A stretch of DNA of 64,000 bases from Persicirhabdus sediminis (GCF_016595495.1 NZ_JAENIM010000041.1:216513-280512); one strand, 5' to 3'. Counted from the stretch's first letter, positions 18,309 through 27,091 are shown. The notes: generated by a model not told the origin, from the sequence alone. A program made the numbers and translations.

Positions 18309-19121
18309 TTATTTTTTAGGGGCGATGAAGCCAACCTTTTGGATAACTTTACCAGCGATTGGGTTTGTAGTTGCCCAGTCGATGAACTTTTTAGCTTCGC
18401 CTGTTGGCTGGCCGTCTGAGTAGTAGTAAAGGTTACGCGCGTATGCGTACTTGTCAGCATTTTCAGCAGTTGGAGCAACGCCGTCGATAGTTACAGGAAT
18501 GAGGCCGTCACGGTCTGAGTATGCGAGACCAACATAACCGATGCCGCGAACGTTTTTAGCAACTTCAGCTGCGATTTGCTCGTTACCAGCCATTTTCTGA
18601 GTGTCTGTACCGTAGTCTTTTTTGTTCAGCGCGAGCTTCTGGAAAGTAGCGTATGTGCCTGATGATGTATTACGTGTGAATACAGCGATTTTACCTGGAG
18701 TACCACCAACTTCAGCCCAGTCAGTGATGGCGCCTGTGAAGATGCCTTCGATCTGCTCTTTGTTGAGTTCTTTAACTGGGTTTGCTTCGTTAGCAACCAC
18801 AGCAATCATGTCTACGCCAGCTACGATTTCTACCAGCTCTTTGCCAGCAGCAGTGAAGTTGTTCTTCTCTTGGTCTTTAGCTGCACGTGATGACATGCCG
18901 AAATCAGCTGTGCCAGCGAGCAGGTTAGTGAAGCAAGTTGAAGAACCTTCAGCTGCGATTTCAAAGTTAACGTTGTTGCCTTGTGCTTTGTACACCTCAG
19001 CAAGTTGAGGAACCATCTTCGCGCCGAGGGTGTCAGATCCCTTAACAACGAGGTTAGTCTGAGCTGAAAGGCTAACTGTTGCAGCTGCGAAGATACCGGC
19101 TAGTGTGTGTGTCAGTTTCAT
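18309..19121 (-). CDS. pstS: Periplasmic phosphate-binding protein PstS
   Basis: The protein has 270 residues from the ATG at 19121, chosen because it begins a signal peptide (MKLTHTLAGIFAAATVSLSAQ). The mature protein opens with NLVVKGSDTLGAKMVPQLAE. The phosphate-ligand segments are GSDT, AEGSSTCF with GTADFGMSSRAAK, and FTRNTSSGTYATF. It captures phosphate in the periplasm for PstCAB. Upstream in-frame residues to 19232 contain no signal and are rejected. The gene is the first of the pst operon, divergent from phoB, with a dyad at 19214-19231 between them. Confidence 0.95.
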   Translation of the reverse strand: MKLTHTLAGIFAAATVSLSAQTNLVVKGSDTLGAKMVPQLAEVYKAQGNNVNFEIAAEGSSTCFTNLLAGTADFGMSSRAAKDQEKNNFTAAGKELVEIVAGVDMIAVVANEANPVKELNKEQIEGIFTGAITDWAEVGGTPGKIAVFTRNTSSGTYATFQKLALNKKDYGTDTQKMAGNEQIAAEVAKNVRGIGYVGLAYSDRDGLIPVTIDGVAPTAENADKYAYARNLYYYSDGQPTGEAKKFIDWATTNPIAGKVIQKVGFIAPKK

Positions 19122-19213
19122 GATATGAATTGAATATAGATTTGCTCGTAACCCGTGATGGGCTCGACACCGCAGTATTTCGCACTTTGACATGAAATCG
19201 GCAAAAGCTTCTT

Positions 19214-19231
19214 TGTCACAAAAGTGTGACA
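19214..19231. promoter_or_regulatory. Dyad in pstS-phoB intergenic region, candidate PhoB site
   Basis: Arms TGTCACA and TGTGACA flank 4 nt, 93 bp upstream of pstS and 68 bp upstream of phoB. PhoB boxes are direct repeats of CTGTCAT-like heptamers. Here TGTCA-like heptamers recur (also TTTGACATG near 19187) but in mixed orientation, so the match is only partial. Position between pstS and phoB makes a Pho-regulon site likely. Confidence 0.4.
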
Positions 19232-19298
19232 TTCACATTGTTCTGGTCGGAATTTCCCATGGTATATAGGGTGCGGGTGACCGAAACCCGTTTAATTA

Positions 19299-19973
19299 AT
19301 GAAAGTTTTAATAGTAGAAGACGAAGTGGATATTGCAGATTTGATTAGCTTCAATCTCAAGCGGAAGGACTATGAAACCTTCATGGCCCACGACGGCATT
19401 AGGGGCTTGGAAATGGCTCAAGAGATACAGCCTGATATTGTTATCTTAGATCTTATGATGCCGGGAATGGATGGGCGCGATGTATTCAAGCAAATGAAAC
19501 GTGATGCGCGGACAATGAATATCCCGGTGATTATGCTTACCGCTCTCGGCCAGACTGAAGATAGAATTAAGGGATTGGAACTTGGCGCGGATGACTATTT
19601 AACAAAGCCGTTTAGTACTAAAGAATTGGTCTTGCGGGTGGAAGCAATACTCAAACGTACCACTCAAAAAACGGGTTCCACTAAGTTTAAGTTAGGGCCA
19701 TTCAACTTCGATAAAAACACACTGTCATTCTATATTCACAGCGAAAGAGTGGATCTAACGTCTACTGAGTTTAAGCTCATGCTTTACTTGTGTGAGCGTG
19801 GTAGCGCCGTGCAAGACAGACACCAAATCCTGCGTGAAGTGTGGGGCTACAGTGACGATGTGCATACACGTACCTTAGATACGCACATGAAGCGCTTGCG
19901 CAACAAGCTAGGCGAACATGCTCATCTGTTGGAAACCGTGCGAGGCAAAGGTTACCGTATTAACGCTGAGTGA
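19299..19973 (+). CDS. phoB: Phosphate regulon response regulator PhoB (OmpR family)
   Basis: This 224-residue protein has a receiver domain (acidic pocket EDE at 7-9, phosphoacceptor Asp51 in ILDLMMPGMDG, Lys in LTKPF) and a C-terminal winged helix (LTSTEFKLMLYLCERG, HTRTLDTHMKRLRNKLGE, TVRGKGYRI). Once phosphorylated by PhoR it activates phosphate-starvation genes. It is followed 24 bp later by the kinase gene and is divergent from pstSCAB-phoU, which makes the PhoB assignment stronger than for an isolated OmpR-type regulator. Confidence 0.92.
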   Translation: MKVLIVEDEVDIADLISFNLKRKDYETFMAHDGIRGLEMAQEIQPDIVILDLMMPGMDGRDVFKQMKRDARTMNIPVIMLTALGQTEDRIKGLELGADDYLTKPFSTKELVLRVEAILKRTTQKTGSTKFKLGPFNFDKNTLSFYIHSERVDLTSTEFKLMLYLCERGSAVQDRHQILREVWGYSDDVHTRTLDTHMKRLRNKLGEHAHLLETVRGKGYRINAE

Positions 19974-19997
19974 TAGTTAATTTCGCCAATTAATTCA

Positions 19998-21224
19998 ATG
20001 GATGCTTTTTTCATAATCTTGTTCGCCTTCACCACGATCATCGTATCTTGGAGGTGGTTTCTGGCTCATCAGCAAAGCCTTCATTTGGAGACTAGGTTGA
20101 GTCAGTTAGGGGCAGCTAATCCCGCCCGAAAAGGGGTGGTTCTTAGCCGAGATCAATTAATAGACGACTTAGATGATGCCATTCTAATCATCACGAAAGA
20201 TGGATTGATAGAGTTTGCCAATAAACAGGCGAGCCGTCTTTGTGGCGATCGCCAGCTGAATGGCAGAACATTGATAGAAGCATTTATCGATGACCGCCTA
20301 GCCCAATCAATCTTGGATTGTGTTGCAAAAGGTGGCGAGCAGAGTGATTCGATTGTTCTTCCTGGTTTTTCTAGCCCATTAAACCGCGACCTTGGACGCA
20401 GTGATAGTGCGTGGTCGCTTTGTGTTTCCCCATATAAAGATTCCAGTGGTGTGGAGCACGGCTGGTATAGGGTAATTATGCGAGATGCCACAGAGAGTTA
20501 TAATACTGACCAAGTGAGAAGAGATTTTGTGGCTAACGCATCGCACGAACTGAGAACTCCTTTGGCTATCATCAGCGGTTATTTAGAAAACTTGCTAGAC
20601 GATGACCTTGTCGAAGATACTGAGCTGGCTCGCCGCTTCATGGGAAAGATGCGCAAGCACAGCGATCGTATGGCGCGGCTAGTTGATGAAATGCTCATGC
20701 TCTCACGCATGGAATCTGGCATTGCGCAAAACATCAGTGCTGAAGAGTTTTATTTGATAGAGTGCATCGATGATGTCCGCGAACGGCTTTCTTCGATTAT
20801 CGTCGAGCAGAAAGCTAAACTCAAAGTTGAGGTGGCTGATGACTTGTTAATTATAGCTGATAGATTTTATCTAACTCAGGTGCTGTTCAACCTTATTGAA
20901 AATGCTCTCAAACAAAACCGCAATGAAAAGGTGCGTGTTGTAGTTAGCGCCGGATATGATAACGGCTCAGTAGCGATTAAAGTAACTGATAATGGTATAG
21001 GAATTCCAGCTAACGATATTCCATTTATTTTCCGCCGATTCTATCGTGTTGAGAAACATCACAACAGAGATCAGGTAGCTGGCACTGGGCTGGGCCTATC
21101 AATTGTGAAACGAGCTGTGGAAGCTCACGGTGGCGAAATCTCTGTGAACTCTCAACCTGGCTTGGAGACCTGCTTCACGATGCGCCTGCCATGGGTGCAG
21201 AAATCTGCTGAAAAATCAGACTAG
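19998..21224 (+). CDS. phoR: Phosphate sensor histidine kinase PhoR
   Basis: The 408-residue kinase has one short membrane span at its very start (about 3-20), a PAS-like region around 55-165, the HisKA box FVANASHELRTPLAIISGYL with phosphoacceptor His183, and an ATPase domain with N box (LIENALKQN), G1 (DNGIGIP), F box and G2 (GTGLGLSIVK). PhoR has no large periplasmic sensor; it reads phosphate through PstSCAB-PhoU, all present here. A terminator at 21260-21290 ends the operon. Confidence 0.92.
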   Translation: MDAFFIILFAFTTIIVSWRWFLAHQQSLHLETRLSQLGAANPARKGVVLSRDQLIDDLDDAILIITKDGLIEFANKQASRLCGDRQLNGRTLIEAFIDDRLAQSILDCVAKGGEQSDSIVLPGFSSPLNRDLGRSDSAWSLCVSPYKDSSGVEHGWYRVIMRDATESYNTDQVRRDFVANASHELRTPLAIISGYLENLLDDDLVEDTELARRFMGKMRKHSDRMARLVDEMLMLSRMESGIAQNISAEEFYLIECIDDVRERLSSIIVEQKAKLKVEVADDLLIIADRFYLTQVLFNLIENALKQNRNEKVRVVVSAGYDNGSVAIKVTDNGIGIPANDIPFIFRRFYRVEKHHNRDQVAGTGLGLSIVKRAVEAHGGEISVNSQPGLETCFTMRLPWVQKSAEKSD

Positions 21225-21259
21225 CTGAGCCATCGCCTGAGCTGACGATCATACAATAA

Positions 21260-21290
21260 AAAACGAGAGAGGTGAGTCCTCTCTCGTTTT
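21260..21290. terminator. Bidirectional terminator between phoR and the H1-like gene
   Basis: Perfect 13-bp arms (AAAACGAGAGAGG and complement) around a 5-nt loop, with A and T runs outside, between convergent genes. It works in both directions. Confidence 0.9.
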
Positions 21291-21327
21291 TGATGAAATT
21301 GTTAGTTCGGCTATTCAACAGGTGTAG

Positions 21328-21942
21328 TTAGGACTTAGTCTCCGCGTTCTCTTGAACTGGAGCATTTACCTCAGCTACCTTTTTAGTGGCTCTTTTTTTA
21401 GCGACTTTCTTTTTGGCGGTCTTCTTACTCACCTTTTTTACAGCCGCTTTCTTAGTCACCTTCTTTGTTGAAGTCTTCTTCGCGGTCTTCTTGGTGACCT
21501 TTTTCTTTGCCGCTTTTTTAGCGACCTTCTTTTTAACCACCTTCTTAGCTACCTTTTTCTTGGCAGCTTTTTTAGTGACCTTCTTTTTGACTGCCTTCTT
21601 AGCTACCTTTTTCTTGGCAGCTTTTTTAGTGACCTTCTTTTTGACCGCCTTCTTAGCTACCTTTTTCTTAGCAGCTTTTTTAGTGACCTTCTTTTTGACC
21701 GCCTTCTTAGCTACCTTTTTCTTAGCCGCTTTTTTTGCGACCTTCTTCGTCACCTTTTTGCTAGAGGTTTTCTTAACCGTCTTTTTAGCCACTTTTTTAC
21801 TCAGCTTCTTTTTAGCTACTTTCTTGCTAGGTTTCTTTGCAGCAGGTTTTTTTGCTAGCTTTTCAGCGGCCTTGTTGGAGGATTTTTTTGCAGCCTTCCG
21901 GCCAGCTTTCTTCTTGAGCGTTGACTTTTTCTTTGCTGCCAT
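21328..21942 (-). CDS. Lysine-rich histone H1-like DNA-binding protein
   Basis: The 204-residue protein is nearly all Lys, Ala, Val and Thr (motifs such as AAKKKVAKKAVKKKVTKK repeated in the centre), with a short acidic end (VAEVNAPVQENAETKS). This matches the histone H1 C-terminal-like family (chlamydial Hc2 and bacterial AlgP/HctB-like proteins), which bind and compact DNA non-specifically. There is no signal peptide, so it acts in the cytoplasm on the nucleoid. The DNA has a 54-bp tandem repeat, so length is likely variable between strains. The reading frame is open on both strands because of the repeat; only this direction gives a sensible protein. Confidence 0.85.
   Translation of the reverse strand: MAAKKKSTLKKKAGRKAAKKSSNKAAEKLAKKPAAKKPSKKVAKKKLSKKVAKKTVKKTSSKKVTKKVAKKAAKKKVAKKAVKKKVTKKAAKKKVAKKAVKKKVTKKAAKKKVAKKAVKKKVTKKAAKKKVAKKVVKKKVAKKAAKKKVTKKTAKKTSTKKVTKKAAVKKVSKKTAKKKVAKKRATKKVAEVNAPVQENAETKS
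21521..21736 (-). repeat. 54-bp tandem repeat inside the H1-like gene
   Basis: Units begin at 21521, 21575, 21629 and 21683, exactly 54 bp apart; the last three are nearly identical and the first is diverged. Each codes for 18 residues (AAKKKVAKKAVKKKVTKK). Copy number should be prone to slippage. Confidence 0.85.
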
Positions 21943-22119
21943 AATCTAGTTAGTTAGGTGATCTAGCTTAAATATAGATGCTATAAGTTAGGTATGGGGG
22001 AAATGAACATGTGAGTCAAGAGCCTAATTTATAGCTGTCTGGGTATTTGGCAGCAGGCCAAAAATATGATTAGAGGTTAATGGTGTTAGCTTTTGAGGAG
22101 ATTGCTTTCTATTAGCTTG

Positions 22120-23085
22120 TTAGTGATTGTGGCCTTGATGAGGCTGGGCATTGGGTCTTTGCAACTCAGGAGCTATGAGTTTGACCGTATTCCAAAAATT
22201 AGGATCGCTAGGAGCGCCATTGAAGAGAACTTTGCCTTCGGGTGTTAGTAAGCATACTGTTGGAGTATCTCTTACCCGCAATGTTCCGGAGAGAGAATTG
22301 TTCTTGGTATCCTGCAGCCAGAAGTAGGGAAGGTCTTTATTGTGTAATTTGTAGATGTACTGGCCCTCGCCTCTGCCCTCGATCGTGATGTCTATCAGGG
22401 TGTGAAGAATCGCGATGTTGTGTTTATTGAGTTCTCTAGCAGTGAGGATAAAATCAGCCATGCTAGCTTCACTTGCTTCACTCCACGGAGACCAGAAATG
22501 GATTAGAGCTGCGGATTTACCTTTTAGAGTTTCTTTAAGGGCAATGCCATCATCGACATTGAGTTGCAGAACTCGTTGCTCAAGGTCTAGCGTGAGCTGC
22601 TTCATGGCTTCGGCGGTTTTGGTTTTCTCTATGATAGGCGTATAGGCTGAAGCTTGTTGAGGGCTTAACCAAAAGGCTTCGGTGATGTTCTTTTTGAAGC
22701 CCTCGATATTGCCTTGTTCTAACTCCGCTAGAGATTTGGTGAATGAGATGATTGCTAACCAGTCATCTTCGAGGCTGAAGATTTCCGAGTCATTAAGGCT
22801 GAACGTATCTTTCTTGGCTTCCAGTTCATCTGCCATTGCCGCTAATGCGCGGTGATCTTGTTTGTCGATTAAGAATAGAAATCTGGCTTCAGTTAGAGAT
22901 TGTTCACTAAATCCAGCTTTGCGCGCTTCGTCGATTGCTTGCTGCAGCGCCGCTTCGCTTCGAGCGCTGAACAATCGCTCAAGAGTTTCTTGGCGGCTGT
23001 CGTAGCGAGGAATCTCCTGAGCATTGCTAGGTAGGGCAAATGCGGTGAGTAAGGCGATACTAAGAGATAGTTTGATGCGTTTCAT
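22120..23085 (-). CDS. Secreted thioredoxin-fold protein lacking the CxxC motif
   Basis: The protein has about 321 residues from the ATG at 23085, which starts a signal peptide (MKRIKLSLSIALLTAFALPSNAQ). The N-terminal half is helical, TPR-like. The C-terminal half reads as a thioredoxin/TlpA fold: ALIHFWSPWSEASEASMADF, LRVRDTPTVCLLTPEGKVLFNGAPS with the cis-Pro. The usual CxxC (WCxxC) is replaced by SPWS, so thiol chemistry is not expected. The His-rich tail (QPHQGHNH) might bind metal. I do not know a function; a periplasmic binding or scaffold role is possible. Confidence 0.8.
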   Translation of the reverse strand: MKRIKLSLSIALLTAFALPSNAQEIPRYDSRQETLERLFSARSEAALQQAIDEARKAGFSEQSLTEARFLFLIDKQDHRALAAMADELEAKKDTFSLNDSEIFSLEDDWLAIISFTKSLAELEQGNIEGFKKNITEAFWLSPQQASAYTPIIEKTKTAEAMKQLTLDLEQRVLQLNVDDGIALKETLKGKSAALIHFWSPWSEASEASMADFILTARELNKHNIAILHTLIDITIEGRGEGQYIYKLHNKDLPYFWLQDTKNNSLSGTLRVRDTPTVCLLTPEGKVLFNGAPSDPNFWNTVKLIAPELQRPNAQPHQGHNH

Positions 23086-23212
23086 AATAGCGGATACAAC
23101 TGTAGCTGGGCTGCGGTGGAAATATGCCATTGCTATGAGCAGCCGTCAATCTCGCTAGCACCCCTTATCGGGCTAATGATATATGCTAGCTGGCATTGAT
23201 GATGAGGCAAAA

Positions 23213-23245
23213 AAAGCGCCCAGTCGAGGTCGACTTGAGCGCTTT
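23213..23245 (-). terminator. Intrinsic terminator after the LysM lipoprotein gene
   Basis: Imperfect stem beginning AAAGCGC and ending GCGCTTT with an inner AGTCGA/TCGACT pairing; the A-run at 23209-23215 supplies the U-tract on the minus strand, 34 bp after the stop. Confidence 0.75.
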
Positions 23246-23278
23246 GTTAGTTTGTTTGAAATTTTTCGATTCAGCTAC

Positions 23279-23659
23279 TTATGGAGCAGGAATGCGAAGT
23301 GTTTCGCCTACTCTGATAGTTGTTGTTGTAAGGTTGTTAGCTGATTGGATAGCTTCTACTGTTGTGTTGTATTTTCTGGAGAGAGCCCAAAGACTATCAC
23401 CTGGAACCACTGAGTGAGTGCTTGCGATAGCTGCTGGTTCAGGGCTCGGCGCTGGAGCACTGGTTTGTGGCGCTGAGTCCGCTACACCTGGTAGAGATTG
23501 GTAAGGTGCCTGTGAAGCATCGTCAGGAACTCCGTATGGGTTGCCGCCTGCGTCAGCTGCTGGAGCTCCGTACGGGTTATCGTCGTAGTTGTCTGTTGGA
23601 GTACAGGAAGTGAAGGCTGCAAAGGCAATAATAGATGGAAAAATTAATAATGATTTCAT
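23279..23659 (-). CDS. LysM-domain lipoprotein
   Basis: The protein has about 126 residues from the ATG at 23659 (MKSLLIFPSIIAFAAFTSC). The lipobox AFTSC gives lipidation at Cys19. A low-complexity Pro/Ala/Gly/Tyr linker contains a repeated NPYG.P phrase. One C-terminal LysM domain follows (THSVVPGDSLWALSRKYNTT to RVGETLRIPAP), which binds peptidoglycan sugars. It is probably a small envelope protein bridging outer membrane and cell wall. It follows tatD on the same strand. Confidence 0.85.
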   Translation of the reverse strand: MKSLLIFPSIIAFAAFTSCTPTDNYDDNPYGAPAADAGGNPYGVPDDASQAPYQSLPGVADSAPQTSAPAPSPEPAAIASTHSVVPGDSLWALSRKYNTTVEAIQSANNLTTTTIRVGETLRIPAP

Positions 23660-23740
23660 TTGAATAGAAGATATCACTTTGGATTTGATAAGTAAAATGG
23701 ATCTTTGGCAAATTTATGCACTAGGGTTTTGTTATATTCA

Positions 23741-24544
23741 TTACGCTAACTTAAAGAACTCTTTAGCACATTTTTCGCTATGTTCTGCAAATGATTCTAA
23801 TGACTCACCTCGAGCTTTGGCGATGTGTTCAGCTGTATGTTGGGTGTAGCTAGGTTCATTGCGTTTGCCGCGGTGTGGCACTGGCGCTAAGTATGGCGCG
23901 TCGGTTTCTACCATGATGGCTCCAGCTGGTGTTTGCACCGCTGCATCTAGCACGTCGGTGGATTTTTTGAAGGTTGCAATCCCTGTGTAGGATAAGACTC
24001 CGCCGAGCTCAACGACCGCTTCGCCGCGCTGCCATGGGCCTAGGAAGCAATGGAAGACAGCTCTAACTTTGTGGGCATAGAGCCGATAGATGGCCAGCGC
24101 ATCTCTGAATGATTGGTCTCCTGATTTGTCACGAGTGTGGATGACGATGTTTAATCCGAGCTCTGCGGCGAGTTCAAAATGTGATGTTAGGAAGTCACGC
24201 TGGCGTTGGTGATAGTCGGCTTCTGTCCAGCCATCTGGAGCTGGGTGGAAATAGTCGAGGCCTGTTTCACCAATGGCAACACACTTGGCATGTTGCGCAT
24301 GGACTTTCAGTTCTGCTAGGTAACTGTCGGGAGTTTCATGAACGTCACACGGGTGAATGCCGAGGCAGCAGTAGATAGAATCGTATTGTTCAGCCAGCTG
24401 GAGGTTAGATGGAAAATCTTCTAAGCTGGTAGCTAGGGTGATCATACGGTGGACGCCGGCTTCTTGGGCGCGATCTATCAGCTGGGGGATTTCGTCAGCT
24501 GGAAATTTATGAGATGCTAGATGGCAGTGAGTATCGGTGATCAT
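23741..24544 (-). CDS. tatD: TatD-family metal-dependent hydrolase/DNase
   Basis: The 267-residue TIM-barrel hydrolase has all metal-site segments: DTHCHL near the start, IGETGLDYF, VIHTRDK, VFHCFLG and VETDAPYLAP. TatD-family proteins are 3'-5' exonucleases or deoxyribonucleases that act in DNA repair and turnover. The ATG lies 4 nt from the stop of the upstream transporter gene, so the two are co-transcribed. YcfH/YjjV-type paralogues cannot be told apart here. Confidence 0.93.
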   Translation of the reverse strand: MITDTHCHLASHKFPADEIPQLIDRAQEAGVHRMITLATSLEDFPSNLQLAEQYDSIYCCLGIHPCDVHETPDSYLAELKVHAQHAKCVAIGETGLDYFHPAPDGWTEADYHQRQRDFLTSHFELAAELGLNIVIHTRDKSGDQSFRDALAIYRLYAHKVRAVFHCFLGPWQRGEAVVELGGVLSYTGIATFKKSTDVLDAAVQTPAGAIMVETDAPYLAPVPHRGKRNEPSYTQHTAEHIAKARGESLESFAEHSEKCAKEFFKLA

Positions 24545-24547
24545 ATC

Positions 24548-26389
24548 CTATTTTTGGAGAATCGTCTTTTCTGGGTAGAGTCTAGCTACGGGTACGTAAA
24601 GAATGGCTGTAGCTAGCATGATGCCTGTGAAAAACCAAAAGTAGTCGGCTCCTTCAAGCTTATCTTGGCCACCGGCATAAAAGTTCAAATGTTTACCGCC
24701 CAGTTGTTCGGGCGCAATGTAGTTGAGCTCAAGGCTGCGTCTCTCCAGCCAGCTAGGTTTATTTTCACTTAGAGTGTCATCAGTGGTTGTGAAATCGACG
24801 CTTTCTATGAGGCCGACGTCCCACTGAGTGGTCGGCAATTTATCAGGTCCATTAGATTGTATTCTGTAGGTGAGCTTGTTGAGGCGTTGGTAACTAATTG
24901 GCTCAGACCATGAATCTAGCATTCCAGCTATGAGTTCATTGCCTTGCTCGGTGGTTGGCAGTGATTGATTGTCCTGGCTCCAGTCGCTAATGATTGTGTT
25001 AGCTAGGGTGAGTTGTTGCTGTGATGGTACTTCTAGCTGGCTGATTTGATCATCATTGAAATGTACGATGATGTCGTCAGCGGTATTCAATTTTTGGTCA
25101 AAACCAGCATAGCTGATAGAATCAGTAGGTGTTGGCAATTTTCGGAAATCGTCGAGCGCAGAAGCAATTGGGCTAGGGGTTTGGATGAACCTATTGACTT
25201 GAGCGGTGATAAAGTTGCCCATGGCCACACTGAGGAAAAACAATGCCATGATGATAGACTTCATTGCCTTGGGTGCTTGGGTGTAGGCGAACTCAATACA
25301 TACAACCGAAACCATCACTTCTGAAGCGGTGAGCAATAGATAGGCAAATAGCTGCCAGAGAATTGTTGGGCTTTTACCGGAGTCGATAGCAGCCTGCACG
25401 AGAGCTACGGTTGAAAAGGCGGCGACCATTAAGAAGAGCCCTGCGCCGATTTTTCTGAGTGGCGTTAGAGGGATGATTTTATTGACTGTTGGATAGATGA
25501 AGAAGGTGAACAACGGGATGAGGAGCAGAATGAGAAACGGGTTCGCTGCTTGAATCTGCGAGGGGAGAATTTCAATGCCAAAGAGCTGCCTATCCATATC
25601 GACAGCTTGAAAAACCATAGACGAGCCGGTTTGCTCAAACAGCGCCCAGAAGAAGGGGATGAAAAGAAAGATGATGCAGGGTTTTAAGGCTGATAGAAAT
25701 TCTAGCGGAGATTTCATTTCGCGCAGAAAGCCTAGGCCGGCTGCTGGCACGTGGATGAATTTGTTGCGGCCAAACCAGAATGCTAGAGTAGCCAGCGCCA
25801 TGAGCACGCCGGGGATGCCAAATGCCCAGTGAGGGCCATACCATTTTAGAATCCATGGAATGCAGAGGTTGGAAATGACTGCACCAAAGTTGATAGAAAG
25901 GTAGAAATAGTTATAGGCAATGCTGAGCCTGTGTTGGTTATTTTTCCCAAACTGGTCACCAAGGTGAGCTGAGACGCAGGGTTTGATGCCACCCGAACCT
26001 ATGGCAATTAGTCCTAATCCAGCCAATAGCCAGAGCGCTGGTGGCCCACTAATACCCACCATTGCTAGAGCTGCGTGGCCAAAGCAATAAACCACTGAGA
26101 GCACAATGATGGTTTTGTATTTTCCCCAGCAAACATCTGAGATGATAGCACCTAATAATGGTGTGAGGTACACACACATGACAAAGTAGTGGACGTATTC
26201 GTTAGCCTTGCTGTTGGAGACGGGCATGTCCACCTGTGGCCCCATGAGGTGGAGGTATTGGGTGATGAAAATCGCCAAGGCGGCTTTCATGCCATAGAAG
26301 CTAAAGCGCTCGGCAGCTTCGTTGAAGATGATGTAGGGCAGACCGGATGGGTAGTCCGAGCTGTTGGATGGTTGGGTGCGGTAGCTCAT
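24548..26389 (-). CDS. POT/PTR-family proton-coupled peptide transporter with extra domain
   Basis: The 613-residue transporter opens with the POT signature NEAAERFSFYGMKAALAIF and has about 12-14 membrane spans. GSGGIKPCVSAHLGDQFG is the family's second hallmark. POT proteins import di- and tripeptides with protons. Between about 410 and 575 lies a hydrophilic stretch (LNTADDIIVHFNDDQISQLEV and more) before the last span, which ordinary bacterial POTs of about 500 residues lack; similar additions occur in some Bacteroidota and Verrucomicrobiota members and in mammalian PepT. Function of the insert is unknown. It is flanked by gph and tatD in one operon. Confidence 0.92.
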   Translation of the reverse strand: MSYRTQPSNSSDYPSGLPYIIFNEAAERFSFYGMKAALAIFITQYLHLMGPQVDMPVSNSKANEYVHYFVMCVYLTPLLGAIISDVCWGKYKTIIVLSVVYCFGHAALAMVGISGPPALWLLAGLGLIAIGSGGIKPCVSAHLGDQFGKNNQHRLSIAYNYFYLSINFGAVISNLCIPWILKWYGPHWAFGIPGVLMALATLAFWFGRNKFIHVPAAGLGFLREMKSPLEFLSALKPCIIFLFIPFFWALFEQTGSSMVFQAVDMDRQLFGIEILPSQIQAANPFLILLLIPLFTFFIYPTVNKIIPLTPLRKIGAGLFLMVAAFSTVALVQAAIDSGKSPTILWQLFAYLLLTASEVMVSVVCIEFAYTQAPKAMKSIIMALFFLSVAMGNFITAQVNRFIQTPSPIASALDDFRKLPTPTDSISYAGFDQKLNTADDIIVHFNDDQISQLEVPSQQQLTLANTIISDWSQDNQSLPTTEQGNELIAGMLDSWSEPISYQRLNKLTYRIQSNGPDKLPTTQWDVGLIESVDFTTTDDTLSENKPSWLERRSLELNYIAPEQLGGKHLNFYAGGQDKLEGADYFWFFTGIMLATAILYVPVARLYPEKTILQK

Positions 26390-26396
26390 AGGGAAT

Positions 26397-27056
26397 TTAT
26401 AGTCCCAGATACTGAGCTAGCTGGGCCACTGAATCAACGAGATTATCTGGTTGTTCATCGATAAGGCGCTGACGGTCATGGTATCCCCAGGTTACAGCTA
26501 GATTTGCCATGCCGGCATTTTTAGCCGTTTGGATATCGATGGTAGAATCGCCGATGAACAAGCATTCCGCTGGATCGATGTCTAGCTGGTCTGCCACTAA
26601 CTGGGCAAGTTCAGCTGAAGGTTTGATTGCTAAGTGCTCTAGAGCTCCAGTGTAGGCGGCAAATGTACCAGCTGGAAAAAGCGTCTCAATGATAGCTGAA
26701 GTAAAGGCGTGAGGTTTGTTGGAGACGACGGCGAGTTGCAGATCAGTTGCTTGAAGTTTTTTTAGTAATTCAGCAATGCCCGCATACATCGGGCTGCCAT
26801 CTTGCCAACATGAGGCGTAGTGAGTTTGGAAAGCGGTGACGCCAGCTGTAGTTAGGTCGACTGGAGCACGGTGGGCAATGAGAGCTCTCTCAACTAACAT
26901 TCTAGCTCCGTCGCCAATGAACGATCTCACCGAAGTGTCTGAATGAGCTGGCAGGCCAAGGTCTGCTAGAGCGAGATTGAGCGCTTTGCCAATGCCTGGC
27001 AGCGAGTCGATGAGAGTTCCGTCGAGATCAAATAAGAGAGCCGTGTTCACGCCCAT
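26397..27056 (-). CDS. gph: HAD-family phosphatase, phosphoglycolate phosphatase type
   Basis: The protein has 219 residues from the ATG at 27056. Motif I is FDLDGTLIDS (nucleophile Asp10, acid Asp12); motif II VVSNKPH; motif III Lys near HLAIKPSAE; motif IV FIGDSTIDIQTAKNAGM. A helical cap of the Gph/PGP subclass lies between motifs I and II. It probably clears 2-phosphoglycolate from DNA repair, but HAD substrate specificity cannot be read from sequence. Its stop is 8 bp before the POT gene. Confidence 0.85.
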   Translation of the reverse strand: MGVNTALLFDLDGTLIDSLPGIGKALNLALADLGLPAHSDTSVRSFIGDGARMLVERALIAHRAPVDLTTAGVTAFQTHYASCWQDGSPMYAGIAELLKKLQATDLQLAVVSNKPHAFTSAIIETLFPAGTFAAYTGALEHLAIKPSAELAQLVADQLDIDPAECLFIGDSTIDIQTAKNAGMANLAVTWGYHDRQRLIDEQPDNLVDSVAQLAQYLGL

Positions 27057-27091
27057 GTAGTGACTGGGAACATGCTTTTCGCCAAGTGGAA

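Noticed and set aside
21386-21949. Plus-strand open frame opposite the H1-like gene, rich in Phe and Leu
   Set aside because: It is the mirror of the Lys-rich 54-bp repeats; a 187-residue chain of Phe/Leu/Ala/Thr has no credible function here.
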